Origin: Anastrepha obliqua
Taxonomy: Eukaryota; Arthropoda; Insecta; Diptera; Tephritidae
Reading direction: 5' to 3'
NCBI RefSeq assembly: GCF_027943255.1
Contig: NC_072894.1
Location: 128,145,601-128,209,600, forward strand
Length of the DNA: 64,000 bases
Position numbers and translations under genes: made by a program. Below, one piece after another: positions 35,640-47,342 of this stretch (the stretch's first letter is position 1; every line of letters begins with the position of its first letter). The notes under the pieces are model-generated. The model ran no database searches and was not told the origin of the DNA. It saw nothing but the letters and a program-made list of their open reading frames with translations.

Positions 35640-36225
35640 AATGGCCTAGCGGGAAACTGCTGAGCTGATGAGCTAGCTAGACAGGGAACTCTCGAGACGG
35701 CCTCACCGCAAAATGGGAGAATTTGTGTTCCCTTGAGAAGCTATGGTCTGCTCTTGGAAAGATGGGCCTCGCGTTAACCCAGTGAGCGCTGGGTTAGTGC
35801 GCAGGCGTGTAAAGTCGCAATATCCTTCTGGTCATAGATAGATCCAGGGCGCTCGAGGGAACTTCTAAGGCTAACAAAGAGGCAGCTCTCGAATTTGGTG
35901 GGCATTGTCCGTTATGTGTCCATGCGATTGGGATTGCTTCAAGTCCTTTATGCACCTGGGTTCAGATATCTGGGCTCTCAATTTTGTTACCCCTGCAGAT
36001 GTAGCAGGTTTAAACATTGCGCACTTGGGAATCCCCTCAGCAGTTTGAAGTGGTTAACGTAATTAGTCGATAGTCATTTGGTCATAATCCTACTTCTTCC
36101 CACCTTGACGGTTTCAACCAACCCCCCCTCTGTTTTCCCCCTGTATGGCACCGCAATAGACGGAATAAATTCTGTGTTCACGTGGGCCCTCGTTTGGGCA
36201 GCCATTTATCCCAGCCTAAGTTATG
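35640..36225 (+). pseudogene. LINE ORF2 relic, RNase H tail and C-terminus
   Basis: The plus strand reads GLAGNC, ADELARQGTLE (RNase H tail), then LLLERWASR, CKVAISFW, IDPGRSRELLRLTKRQLSNL, which matches the conserved linker after RNase H in Jockey/I-type insect LINEs. Next come FRYLGSQFC and a probable 3' UTR ending near 36225. It has stops and frameshifts and is truncated at its 5' end. Confidence 0.75.
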
Positions 36226-37579
36226 CCTTACATAATTCTATCGAGTATTTCTGTAACTAATAAGAATTAATGTTATATATTTCATCAAATCACATCTGGT
36301 TTTTTTAAACTAATAATATCCATGGCTTTTGTGTAGCAATACTGTTAAAGTCATTTTAAAGTTGGTATTGGTCTTTTATATGACAGCATCTCGAAATTAG
36401 AACTAACTATGATTTTCAGCATTGAAAATTCCACGAAAGCTATTCATAAGTAACACTTAAGTGCAGGCAAGTGAATTTGAAGGCAGACACAGAGTTGCGT
36501 ATTATTCCATAAGTGGGTGGCTTGATCGTAACCTGTCAATGCTTCATATGCCATACACACATTTTACGAGTATTACATGAATAGTTAGCTTCATGCCTAG
36601 ATAGATATTGTTTTGATATGACTCCCAGCAATTACGCACATAAATATTTATAAGCACTTATCTGAGCGTTTAGTAAGAAAATGTTTTCCCTTGTAGTACT
36701 CCAACGAATTCATTTTCTCATAAAAAGTACGCACAGACAAACATCAAAGCAGTTCTGTAGCGAGAAATCGGTAATTGTCTAGCAGTATATACATACATAC
36801 ATATACGATTATATACTTTTATGCTAAGCACTTTTGCTGTGGTGTTGAGCGCCTGAAGTTGAAAGTACTGACATGTGCAATCTGAATAAATTTTCGACTT
36901 AACTACTCGCCCAAACAGACTACGCTAGACGTATGCAAAATATTCACTAGTAAATATTTTTGTGTTCATACACATACATATAAGTGCTGTACATACAATT
37001 GGCTATGTCTGGGAGCTCTTGTAGGGAGTGCATTGAAACTGTTTACATTCTTTGGCAGCAAGAACGCGTATATTTCGCGCGCAGATGGCGCACTCTTTCA
37101 AGCAGACGAAATATTACCCGAATACCTGCAAATATGTGTATGTATGTGTACATAGCAGCACAGCAGCACATGGCACACATTTACTTTTATATGTCTGTTT
37201 GCGCACACATAGACGAATACAGTTTGTTTGTCTTGCTGTGATACATTCGCCTCTGTAATGTGTCTCAACATATCCAATGGTGAATAAATAACTACAAATA
37301 ATACATACATACATGGTCATATGTATCTATATAGAAGTAAGTACACGAAACTTTTTATTCAGCCACTTTGTGGGGACTGTTTGCTTTTATGTTTTTTACC
37401 CACTCTGAGTTACTTTCTGTGGGTAACAACAACTCACCCTTTTTGCTGTACTATTTATAGTACACAACCACAACCTGTACTATTTTATGTATAAGTAAAT
37501 TTCCCAGAACAGTCGACGATTCAGTGTATTTTTTTACTAAATTCACTACTCGGAACGAACATGTTTTTGTATTTTAGCA
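36226..37579. other. no recognised feature
   Basis: It contains short CATA-type microsatellite stretches (36790-36810, 37300-37315). Otherwise nothing is recognised. Confidence 0.4.
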
Positions 37580-37829
37580 AAAACTTTCACAGAGCTTTTC
37601 ACGCCATTTTCGCCCTAAAAGATCTTCTAACTCAGACTGAAATTGAAATTTGAAGAAGTCGAGCCTAGAAGCACCAAGAAATTTGGGAACTCCTAAAACA
37701 CTCAGGCTAAAAAGCCCTTTGTATTTAAAGATCTGGAAAGTAAAAGGGTAGATAGTCAATGAGGAAAAGAGAGAAGTAACTGAAAGAAAGAGATTCGATA
37801 AAATAGCTAGCTCAGACCTGTGAGAGTTT

Positions 37830-38305
37830 TCCAGATTATTTGGCAAATCTGAAAACATCCTCCAGTTTGAGAGAACGAATATTTCACATTCTCAAGACAT
37901 TGGAACCAAAAATTCGCAGCCTTGCTCTAGCAAAGACCAGACACTCACAGAGAAAATGCTCAGTGCTATCCGGTTCCTCTATGCAAGACAGGCAAATTGG
38001 GTGCGCAATGATTCCAATGAATTCCCATAGATTGTGTCCTGTTGTATCCGTCCGTTAACCTGACGTCTTTTCTTCCAAGTTTTAGAAGAAAGTTCGACAG
38101 TTTTCTGTTCAGGCTTGCCACAAAACACTTTGCTGTTCTGCATAGCTCTAGACCGGACCATTGCGTTTTATGTAAATTGATTTTGTTCATGATTCCTAAT
38201 GAACCGATTACGATTATTGGCTCTGGTTCCTGTGGGCTAACCACCGAGCCACATCTGGCCAATTCATCGGCATGAGCACTGCAGTGCCCTGGAGCCCATA
38301 TTTTT
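37830..38305 (-). pseudogene. LINE ORF2 relic, RNase H end and Cys/His cluster
   Basis: The minus strand begins WAPGHCSAHADELARCGSVV (RNase H end), runs through RKLSNFLLKLGRKDVRLTDG and reaches HWNHCAQ, EHFLCEC and FARARLRILGSNVLRM in neighbouring frames, then LEDVFRFAK. This is the usual order at the C-terminus of RNase H-bearing LINEs, a different family from those at 8.2 and 35.6 kb. Frameshifts separate the blocks. At its upstream edge (38305) it meets the poly(A) end of another LINE. Confidence 0.8.
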
Positions 38306-38308
38306 TTT

Positions 38309-38990
38309 TTTTTTTTTAAACTTTATTTTGTATTCTGTCTATACTTACAATTCTTAGAAGACATTTTACAAATATTTGGTTACATTTAAGAGTGGCTTTG
38401 ATTTTAGTATTAAAGGAATATTTCCAGTGAAATATCCTTTCTAATAAATAAATTCAATATTTTATAGATGGCTCTTGGACGAGCTGAATTGGTGTTTTTC
38501 TTTTCAACCTTAAAAAGACACATGATGGTGACATGAGGGTAGAGGCCAGTTCATTTGGGTGCGATTGAAGTCGATTTCGGTATTTACTGGTTACATTTTG
38601 TATTTCCTCTTTTATTGAAGGGATGTCTAAGTCCCGATGAATTTGGGCATTTGTCACGTACCACGGAGCGTTGACTAGGGTGCGTAGAGTCTTGGATTGG
38701 AATCGCTGCAGGATTTCCAAGTTTGAATTTGACGCAGTACCCCACAGTTGGATTCCGTAAGTCCAGACTGGTTTTATCACAGATTTGTAGAGGATAAGTT
38801 TGTTGTCCATTGAGAGGGTGGATTTGCGGTTTAGCAGCCAGTACATATTACGAAATATTAAACTTAGAGCTTTCCTTTTTGTAAAGATATGCGTTTTTCA
38901 CGTAAGCCGTTTATCCAAATGAATGCCTAGATATTTAGCACTATCACATTGCGGAATTGGAATACGGTTTAAGTTGATTTGTGGGCATAT
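38309..38990 (-). mobile_element. Jockey-clade LINE, 5'-truncated, with poly(A) tail
   Basis: A T run at 38309-38325 is the poly(A) tail of a minus-strand insertion. The C-terminus of ORF2 reads AKYLGIHLDKRLT (frame shifted), then 130 open codons at 38454-38846 with NKLILYKSVIKPVWTYGIQL, LWGTASNSNLEILQRFQSK and IHRDLDIPSIKEEI, the signature of Jockey-type reverse transcriptases just before the stop. The 5' part is missing. The short distance from stop to poly(A) fits the family. Confidence 0.85.
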
Positions 38991-41661
38991 ATAAGTACAA
39001 GATTATTCAGTCTTGCAACAGAGTTAAGCTTCTTCTTACATTCTTGCGTTTTGCAAGCCAACTGCTTCAGGCGTAATTTGTTGACAATCCGCTTCAAATG
39101 GATATTCTCACATTGATGATTCGGTCGAAGTCTGTTCCTGTTATTAATGTCGGGACCTGTCGTGCCCTACTGATCACGAACAGCTCATTTTCTTAGTATT
39201 TGCTTCTTGAATAAATAACTACTAGATCTGAGGTTTTCAATGTTAAGCGAAAAAAATTATAAATAATTTTACCTTTACCCACAAACTGAATTAAAAGCAG
39301 TTTAATTAAAGTTTTCATGCACATATACATACATACATGTCTTATATGTCATGACAGTTTTCCATCTAATGCTCGAGATTCGACCTTTACCACCCTTCAT
39401 GCATATTTTGATTAGACAATTTGTTGCTGTAGGTGGGCAACATACGCCTTCCCAAGGCGTATTTGCCTATCACAAAATCCTATGAATACTCTTCGTTACA
39501 TCAAACAGGCAAATTCAACGTCGACTCATTTCACCATAAAGAACTCTTGGTGTTTACGGCGCGTCATTGGTGACGGCAAAAATGACTTTTTCAATGGTAG
39601 TTAGCATTTTCGCCGACGCTTGAGGTTACCGTATAACGCAAATATTCAATTTCCGTTTTGCTGATGACAGCCTTGTGCGCCTAAAAGGCGACCACAAGCA
39701 ACCAGCAATCGTTTGAGCAACTGCATGTCATGCAATTTATATGCAGATGTTGTAAACCCGACCACGGATATTCTTTCCTCCTTCTGGTTCATTGTCGGCT
39801 TTGTGACATTCAACAGCAGTTAAACGATTTTGTAATGGTACACAAGAACTTCCGCAGGTCGTTGCGTCAATTAAAATTATATAATAATTTGCGTATCGGG
39901 AGAAGTTCTGTAGCTACTCCTGTACTCTTTGTAATTAATGCTATGGCAAAATGTATGTTTACTAATTTAAGAATTAAAATAAAATAATATCCGGACCCAG
40001 GCTCGGATGCAGAAGACAAATCCCCTACTCATCTTAAACTTATGGATTACCGAATAAAATAATAATGTTTAACATCAAAAGATTGTGCTTAGGAAAATTT
40101 CAATAGCAGGTTTAGGTAAAATAAAGTCTATTACAATATTTTGCTGAAGGAAAAATCGAAAAAGCAAAACTTATGCATAATACACAGTGATTTGCAGGAC
40201 TCAATTATAGGCTTCAATATTACTATTATAATGAATTAATTGTGATGATTATATCTTTATAAATGAGCTAATTAGTAACCACCTCCAAAGGACGAAATTC
40301 TTTTCAAGTGTTCTATTAACTGAAACTTATTTTCGCTGACTGATATTTCCATCATTAGCTCATTTAGTAGTAAATGCACATAAGCACATAAATATATTAA
40401 ATATAGGGTTTTTTAAAAAGTGCGCGCGAATTTCAACAGTGCATAGCAGCCATCCTAGTAGAGGTGCAGCTATGACGTTTAGCGGAAATACTTATTTGCT
40501 TGAGATATTTTTTATGGAATGCCACACAGTAAGCCGTTGAAATTATTATTAAATTTCATATTACACATTGAAATGGATACCCACATTTTTTCAAGAGCTG
40601 GAACATTCCCTTTCGATTTATATCCATATAAATATCATAGAATGAGCAAAAGTATTTAAAACTACTTATTCAAAATTTAGTCCTTTAAAAAAGATAACCC
40701 ATGAAATTGCACACAAAATGTCATAGAATGCGTATGAAAAAAAAACATTATAATAATTGTGGCAATATCGCTGTACAGCAGGAACTGTTTGCTTTATTCA
40801 ATTTCAAATTTCGAGCGCGTCAAATGAAAACCCCTGTGCCACTTTCACTACGTATAGACAAAAGTTGCTTAGCGCCACATATTGTAATTATATAAAAAAC
40901 TTTCTAAGTGTTAAAGTTTCGAAAGTTGTACACACAATTTTGAAAAGTTATCATTCAAATTGGAATGTTTGTCTCACTAATTTCATTTTCCGAAACAATT
41001 ACACAATTAGTGCGTCGCATCAGCAACGCACAGCTCTTGCAACATACATCTCTACGTCGGACGGGGTGTAAGGAATTCACAACCAAGGCAAATTTAGCTG
41101 AGTATGCTGGAAAAGTTTTCCATTAAAAACTTGATATGCGGTTAAGGCTAAATATTCTCGACTAGTGTGGATAACAAATACAAATAAGTCTTGTTAATGT
41201 TTAGGGTAAATTGTAAACTAATTATTTATTCAAATAAAAATGTATCTTTCAACAGCTTTAACAGCATACAACTTTAAACTATCAGCACCACAATAATAGA
41301 AGGAAAATATGTAAATAAAGTCTTACGCAGCATAAAATTTATCTTGGAATCATATGAGAGAATTGTTTTCTATTGGCTTCTGTTTTGATAGGTACCGGAA
41401 TCAAAATACGTTCGAATTTATACATTTTTACAAGTTAAGTGAAATAAATGCAATCTTACACTTTGTCTATCCTCGCACCATCTATGGAATGAAAATTGAT
41501 GGCGCTTCATCTGACAAATCTGAAAACTCCCTGTAGCGTGACCGTACTGAATAAATCATTATTTTGTGAATCACGCAGGGTTGCATTATTATATACGAAA
41601 ATACTTAAATTCTGCAATGTGCTCCTTCACAACAGCTTCGCACAACTCCTTTGCAATAATA
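38991..41661. other. no recognised feature
   Basis: There is possible further diverged LINE sequence up to about 39200. Beyond that, only short frames with no signature, and no arrays or end pairs. Confidence 0.4.
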
Positions 41662-41969
41662 TTAGGTGCGCAACTAAGTTCCCGCTGTTTGTCAATACTC
41701 GTAGATGCCGCCAGCAATGTGTGCTAGTCGATTCCAACATAACCTAAACGTCATAAACCAAGCCTAGACATATGGTAAACAAACTGCTTCGACACATTAG
41801 TGATTTTGTTTTGATATCATATACTTTTGGTTTTGTGAAAATGTCTGATTTTGTGCCGATTAATCGTCATTTGCGAAAAGTGTTGATTTTTCTCTTTCAT
41901 TCAAGAAAAACTGCGGCTGAAGTGCATCGAGAACTAGATAAAGTTTATGGAGATGCTATATTACTTTAA

Positions 41970-42783
41970 GGGGGACCTCTTATCAGTGGCTTCAAAAAAA
42001 GGTGTTTTTTCTCAATTTTTTCGAGGCGAAAAAAGCGACACACAGGAATAATCTTTTGCATTTATTTGAAGGCATGATTGAAGAGTAATAAACAATGGCG
42101 GACATATGAGGGATCTGGCACAGCTTCTCGTTGCGCGCTAGTAAAACGGCGTGTAAGATTGCGGCCGTAGTTTTCACCTGAAACACAAAATAAAAATATT
42201 GTCTTATTCTGAAGGCGAAAAAAGCACTTTTTTTCAATAATTAATTGTGAGCTCATTTTTTCATATTTTTATACAAGAGTATTCTATTATATCCCGCATA
42301 TATGAAAAAATGAACACACAATTAATTATTGAAAAAAAAAAAATGCGGGGTATAATAGAATACTCTTGCATAAAAATATGAAAATGAACACACAATTAAT
42401 TATTGAAAAACAAGTGCTTTTTTCGCTATTTTTTTTCAAAAGGGTGTTAAATAACATTAAAAAATGCATTTTTTTTTTGTATTTTGTCAGTTAATTAGTT
42501 GCGCATTTTAATTATCTTTATATAGATTATCGGTTTGAAACGATAACTTTCGTCGTTTTTTTAAATCTTACACGTCATTTTCAAAAACATGGTTTTGAGA
42601 AAACGTGTTTCAAAGTTTTCAGAAGGTAGACAGTATACTCACACGAGAGGCGATACACAGGCCAGTACCGCTTTGGATTCCGCTATAAAATTTTGAGGGC
42701 ATATACTCCTATAATATATGTATCTATCAATTACAGTAAAAACAATAACCGATTTTTTGAAGCCGACTGATAAGAGGCCCCCC
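41970..42783. mobile_element. TTAA-flanked foldback element T2
   Basis: TTAA at 41966-41969 and 42784-42787 flank inverted ends: GGGGGACCTCTTATCAGT on the left and, on the other strand at the right, GGGGGGCCTCTTATCAGT. Both continue into GGCTTCAAAAAA (one extra C on the right). It is 814 bp long with no coding potential. The interior has a large hairpin at 42215-42426. The insertion is precise, because removing it and one TTAA rejoins the two parts of the surrounding mariner. Confidence 0.88.
42215..42426. repeat. long imperfect palindrome inside T2
   Basis: Arms at about 42215-42299 and 42342-42426 are inverted copies (for example GAGTATTCTATTATATCCCG against CGGGGTATAATAGAATACTC). The loop of about 40 bp contains a further direct copy of ACACAATTAATTATTGAAAA. 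It could form a strong hairpin in DNA or RNA. Confidence 0.9.
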
Positions 42784-43440
42784 TTAAGTGAAAAAACGTG
42801 CCGCGCTTCAAAGACGGTGATTTTAATGTTGACGACCGTCCGCATGAAGGAAGGCCAAAAACCATCGAAGTCACAGAATTGGAGGCATTGAGGATCCGTA
42901 TGAAACACAAGAAGAGCTTGCTTCAGTATTAGGAGTTACCCGCCAATCCATTTCCAAGCGATTGCATGCTTGGCGAATGATTCAGAAACAGGGGACTTGG
43001 GTTCTTTATGAATTAAAACCAAGGGATGTAAAACGTCGCTTTTTCGACGTTTCGCCTGTGAACAACTACTCGAGCGGCAAAAAAGGAAGGGTTTTCTTCA
43101 TCGCATCGTGACGGGTGATGAAAAATGGATTCATTACAGCAAGCCAAAAAACAAAAAGCATGGGGACTGCCCGGTCAATCTTCTACGTCGTCGCCTTAGC
43201 CGAATATTCACGCTGCGAAGGTTATGCTATGCACTTGGTGGGATCAAGTTGGTGTTATTTGTTATGAACTGTTAAAACCAAGCGAAACCATCACTGAGGA
43301 TCAGTATAGACTTCAACTGATGCGATTGAGCCGAGCACTGCGTGAGTAGCGGCCGCAATACGCGGAGAGGCATGACAAAGTGATTCTACAGCATGACAAC
43401 GCTCGGCCTCACGTTACCAATGTTAAAAAAAATTCTTAAT

Positions 43441-43989
43441 TCTTCCGAAAGGCGTTGAGTGGTTTTAAGCGTCTGCTTATTTTCGATGAGTTATTCTGAA
43501 GACTTATTACGGCTCCTCGTCATTTATGATACAATTCTTGAAAGTAGTTTCCGGAAATCTCGGAGTATCATATCTTCAACTATTTGCCTTCACTGCTGAA
43601 TTGAATTGCCATGGTGCTCAAGTAATTGTTCGCAGTATTTTTATTGTCTCGCTAAATAATCTTGATATGTTCCATAGTTAACATTCAGATTGGCGTTAGC
43701 AAGGCGGTATGGAGCAGAAATGTGTATTACAAGCAGAGCCGTGCCCTTTCGCCAAGTCAGTCGCCGGTTCAGATGGACTCCAGAGTAACTTTGTGGGATT
43801 TATACGTCAGGTCTCTTGTGGCTTGTAATCTATCCTATCTGCTCTAAGAATGTCAGAACAAAATTCTTTAAGAGATTTGTTGTTAAACCAGCATAACCAT
43901 ATAATATATTTTTCGGTAAAGCTGGTGAGATGACAGGCCAGATTTAAATCTGGGCAGGAGTCTTGTGAACCTATTAAGCCATAGGAACT
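43441..43989. other. no recognised feature
   Basis: Nothing recognised between the truncated mariner and the SINE. Confidence 0.4.
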
Positions 43990-44315
43990 AAAAAAAAAAA
44001 TAAATAATTGGCGCGTTCACTTCAGTTAGGTGTTTGGCCGAGCTCCTCCTCCTATTTGTGGTGTGCGTCTTGATGTTGTTCCACAAATGGAGGGACCTAC
44101 TGTTTCAAGCGGACTCCGAACGGCAGATATTTTATGAGGAGTTTTTTCATGGCAGAAATACACTCGGAGGTTTGCCATTGCCTGCCGAGGGGCGACCGCT
44201 ATTAGAAAAATGTTTTTTTTATTAATTTTGGTTTCACCGAGATTCGAACCAACGTTCTCTCTGTGCATTCCGAATGATAATCACGCACCAACCCATCCGG
44301 CTACGGCGGCCGCCA
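43990..44315 (-). mobile_element. tRNA-headed SINE, most complete copy
   Basis: On the minus strand the head reads GCCGTAGCCGGATGGGTTGG (A-box-like) and, about 45 bp on, GTTGGTTCGAATCTC (B-box), the internal RNA polymerase III promoter of tRNA-derived SINEs. The body contains AGCGGTCGCCCCTCGGCAGG, GTATTTCTGCCATGAAAAAA, CCGTTCGGAGTCCGC and CATTTGTGGAACAACATC. It ends GCGCCAATTATTTATT plus a T-rich tail near 43990. Partial relatives lie at 13530, 26905 and 47206. It is not a functional tRNA gene. Confidence 0.85.
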
Positions 44316-46769
44316 TAGGAAATAGTCCCAACAAAACAACAATCAACGGGGGTGAATACCCTAAAAATCTTTTTTAGTTTCAAATTGTACAGAAGAGCTG
44401 ATCAAAGCAGAGAGGAGCCAATGCGTAGAAGTATCACTCATACGCAGTGTTGCATCATCGCCACTATTAAAACAGTATTCCATTAGCATGAATGTATGTC
44501 ACACATACTTATGAACGTGTGCCGGCGTATGTATGGAGTGCTTATTTTATTGACATTGTGGTAAAGTTGCCAAATTACATTGAAATAAAAACAATACTCG
44601 TTGTAGCAGCACCCAGAAGCCAACAAAGCATTTAATGTGCAGGCAAGTACTTGGCCATATAAATTTGTATGTATATTTAGACGCCTATACATCGCAAAGT
44701 GGCTTGCATAAGACGTAATCAATACAAATTATTGCCGCAAATAAATGCGTGCAATAAAATAAAATGACAATATTAAGCTGCAAAAAAAAATCACAAAAAC
44801 TACACACAAATTGACACCATAAACAAACAGCGAAGGTTCCAACAGCCTAAAGAAAGCAGCTGAAAACTATGATTTGTAGAATTTTTACTTTTATTCATTC
44901 GTCTGCATATTTATTTCAATATCCGCTAGTTACTTACGGTTGGCAGTACGTAAGAAAACAAAACCAAATGCAACAATACCATTTTTACATATACTTTTAG
45001 CATTCGTTCCCAATTCTCTTTTTTATGGTTTTCATTTACCATTGACACTTTCTGCTTCACTAAACCCCTACTTGATGATTGCGTTAAATGAGGCGTCTAC
45101 CTTTCTGCAACACTCACCGTGTGAGTTCCTTGCACGACACATACATACGTTTATTTCTGTGTACTTGTATACATTTTATGCTCCACTGCATGCCGTTTTG
45201 TTCGTATTGTTTTTTCTCATTTCAATGAAGATGCAAGCTGTACTTACGGTGTTGCTGTAGCTGTAGAGTTAAAATAAGTAAATTGTTCGTGATTTCAAGT
45301 GGCTGAGAAGGACAGTGTATGAGTGTATGAATAGCCGAATGTCTGAGCAGCAACAGCCACACCGACAGCAGTGGCGATGCCAACATTGTGGTTAACATTG
45401 TATTTTGTTAAATGATGGCAATTTTTTGGTTTCCCTCACCTCAACAGTGAGCATCTTCAACAAATGATTAACTGCGTGAAAATGCGTATTACCATTCTTC
45501 TTCTTTCGCAAAGGCAGCAGGAAAATGCAAATCCATGTGAGCTTTACGCCAAGGATGAAGCTCAGCGTAGGGCAGGTGAGTAATAAAATTTGCCCCATTA
45601 GGTTGTACGTAACGTAGGTATACGCTACTCTAATGTTAAGGCATTAATACCAAACGTTTTAAGATAATAAGAGAAAAGGGTGAAATATTCGCAGCAGCTT
45701 CGAAAGTTAATCAAATTGAATTGTGATTTTGCAAAGTGAAGTGCTCGATGGCGTACGAACTCCCACAACAGTCGGGTCTGCATTATTGGAACGGAGCGGA
45801 TTTAACTGCGGCCAATGACTGTCAATTTAGCAGCATTCTCTTGAAATATTAGTTTGGGGGAAAAGATGCTACGACTACTAACATGTCGATCCACTTTGGT
45901 TATTTCTTTAATCATCTGCTCCTTCAACTTCGTTCTGATCTAGCCACTCTAAGCCGTTGACGCTTGCGCACAGTAACTCATTAGCTCGTCTTGTGACAAT
46001 CCGTGAGGGTCGCACTTTGCGGTGCATACGCGCTTGCTTAGCTGGTGCAATGTGAGCTGCTCGCCTGTGCGAAGTAAATACCGCATGTACTGCAGCATAT
46101 TTTCTCTAAATCATCACGTATACTTGCACAATAGAGATCATAAGGCGTGCTGATAAAGGCATTCAGCGGTTGAATCGGTAGGCATATTAGAAATGGAGCA
46201 AATGACTTGCCGTCATGTTCTTTAAAGTCCGGAATTATCAAACGTCAATCAACCTAAGTGATAGGGTATGGAGGTGGCACATTTCACAACCTAAAAAAAA
46301 ATTAAAAACAATTTCCCTTTGTAACTCTTAATAAAAATTTGTTGACATTCGGGCTCGTTAAAAAACTAAAAAAAAAACAAAAAATAGGCACGCATCAAAA
46401 TTTGTTATGAATCAACTGCAATGTACCTGGAGTAAATATTAGCTCTTTCTAAATAAAGAAGGTTGGAACCTGTCCGTGTGTCGCTGCCACTCAGCACGTA
46501 CGCTCTTGTTCATCGAGTCGCGCGTTCGGCTGATAGTGGCGCGAAAACAAACGACGGGCTAAATTCAGATTAAATTGAGCTATTTGGTATAATACAAATA
46601 TGGTGGTTTGACAGCAGTAATGTGTAACGTCGAAGTATGAATGAAATTATTTTCTTTCGAACGAATTAGTAAATGATCTTAATCATACTACGATTACGCT
46701 TAAGATTAAATCTTAAGCATGTACAATCTGGATACTGGACCAAAATAGTATAATTTTTTTTTTGTTTCA
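44316..46769. other. no recognised feature
   Basis: Short frames without family signature. No arrays or paired ends. Confidence 0.4.
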
Positions 46770-46907
46770 ATCAAAAAAAAAAAAAATTGCGTGATATTTG
46801 CCGAGACCGCCCCCTCTCTCCAACGTAAGATTAGATGAGATTTGACTCGACCTCCCCCCCCCCCCCCCCCCTTAAACATCTCACGTAATTTATGGACGCC
46901 CCCTTAA
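46770..46907. repeat. remnant of a TTAA miniature element with an 18-C run
   Basis: The right edge reads, on the minus strand, TTAA then GGGGGCGTCCATAAATTACG (TTAA at 46904-46907). On the left AAATTGCGTGATATTTG is a partial inverted match to AAATTACGTGAGATGTTT. A run of 18 C lies at 46854-46871. The left TTAA was not found. The assignment is tentative. Confidence 0.4.
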
Positions 46908-47205
46908 CCACCAGAGTTATACGCGTACTATTCATACAATACTGAAACGAACTTAAAATGAGTGGATCAGACATAGGTATTCATGAATATTCGAAAATGC
47001 TGCAAAAATTACAAAAAGGCTTTATGTTAATGAATAACAAAAGTCTTTAAGTGCACACAATAACTTTCTATGCAAATATATATACAGACTATATAACTCA
47101 TACAGGAAAATTCAGGCTCAAACCCTGCGAGAAAAACTTTGGTTAAAATAAACAAAAACGCAATGCAGTTAAGGGTAACTTAACAAATGTTTTGAGCTTT
47201 TTGAA

Positions 47206-47342
47206 ATCAATTAATAATTGGCGCGTATACTCTGTTTCCTCCTCCTATTTCGGGTGTGGGTCCTAATGTTGTTCCACAAACGGAGAGGCCTACAGCTTTA
47301 AGCCGACTCCGAATAGCAGTTGGAGTTTTTATGAGGCAATTA
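47206..47342 (-). mobile_element. SINE fragment (3' body)
   Basis: On the minus strand: CTATTCGGAGTCGGCTT, CGTTTGTGGAACAACATT, GAAATAGGAGGAGG and the end GCGCCAATTATTAATT. It is a diverged partial copy of the SINE at 43990. Confidence 0.7.

Larger units (their letters stand above)
41662..43440 (+). mobile_element. mariner relic split by a TTAA element and 3'-truncated
   Basis: The left end TTAGGTGCGCAACTAAGTTC resembles ends of mellifera/cecropia-like mariners. The transposase starts at about 41842: MSDFVPINRHLRKVLIFLFH, then TAAEVHRELDKVYGDAI. At 41966 a TTAA element interrupts it. It resumes at 42788 with FKDGDFNVDDRPHEGRPKTI, LASVLGVTRQSISKRLHA, RIVTGDEKWIHY (first Asp, near 43108), LLKPSETITEDQYRLQLM and QHDNARPHVTN (second Asp, near 43395). 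Homology stops soon after, before the third Asp. Frameshifts are frequent. Confidence 0.85.

Noticed and set aside
36376..36400. CTTTTATATGACAGCATC as a solo mariner end
   Set aside because: Only about 12 bases resemble the M1-M3 ends, and there is no partner end.
44228..44312. A tRNA gene on the minus strand
   Set aside because: A-like and B boxes are present, but the sequence continues into a conserved SINE body and does not obviously fold as a full tRNA.
46693..46722. Palindrome around CTTAAGATTAAATCTTAAG as a regulatory site
   Set aside because: A short AT-rich palindrome of this kind is expected by chance in this composition, and nothing nearby supports a function.
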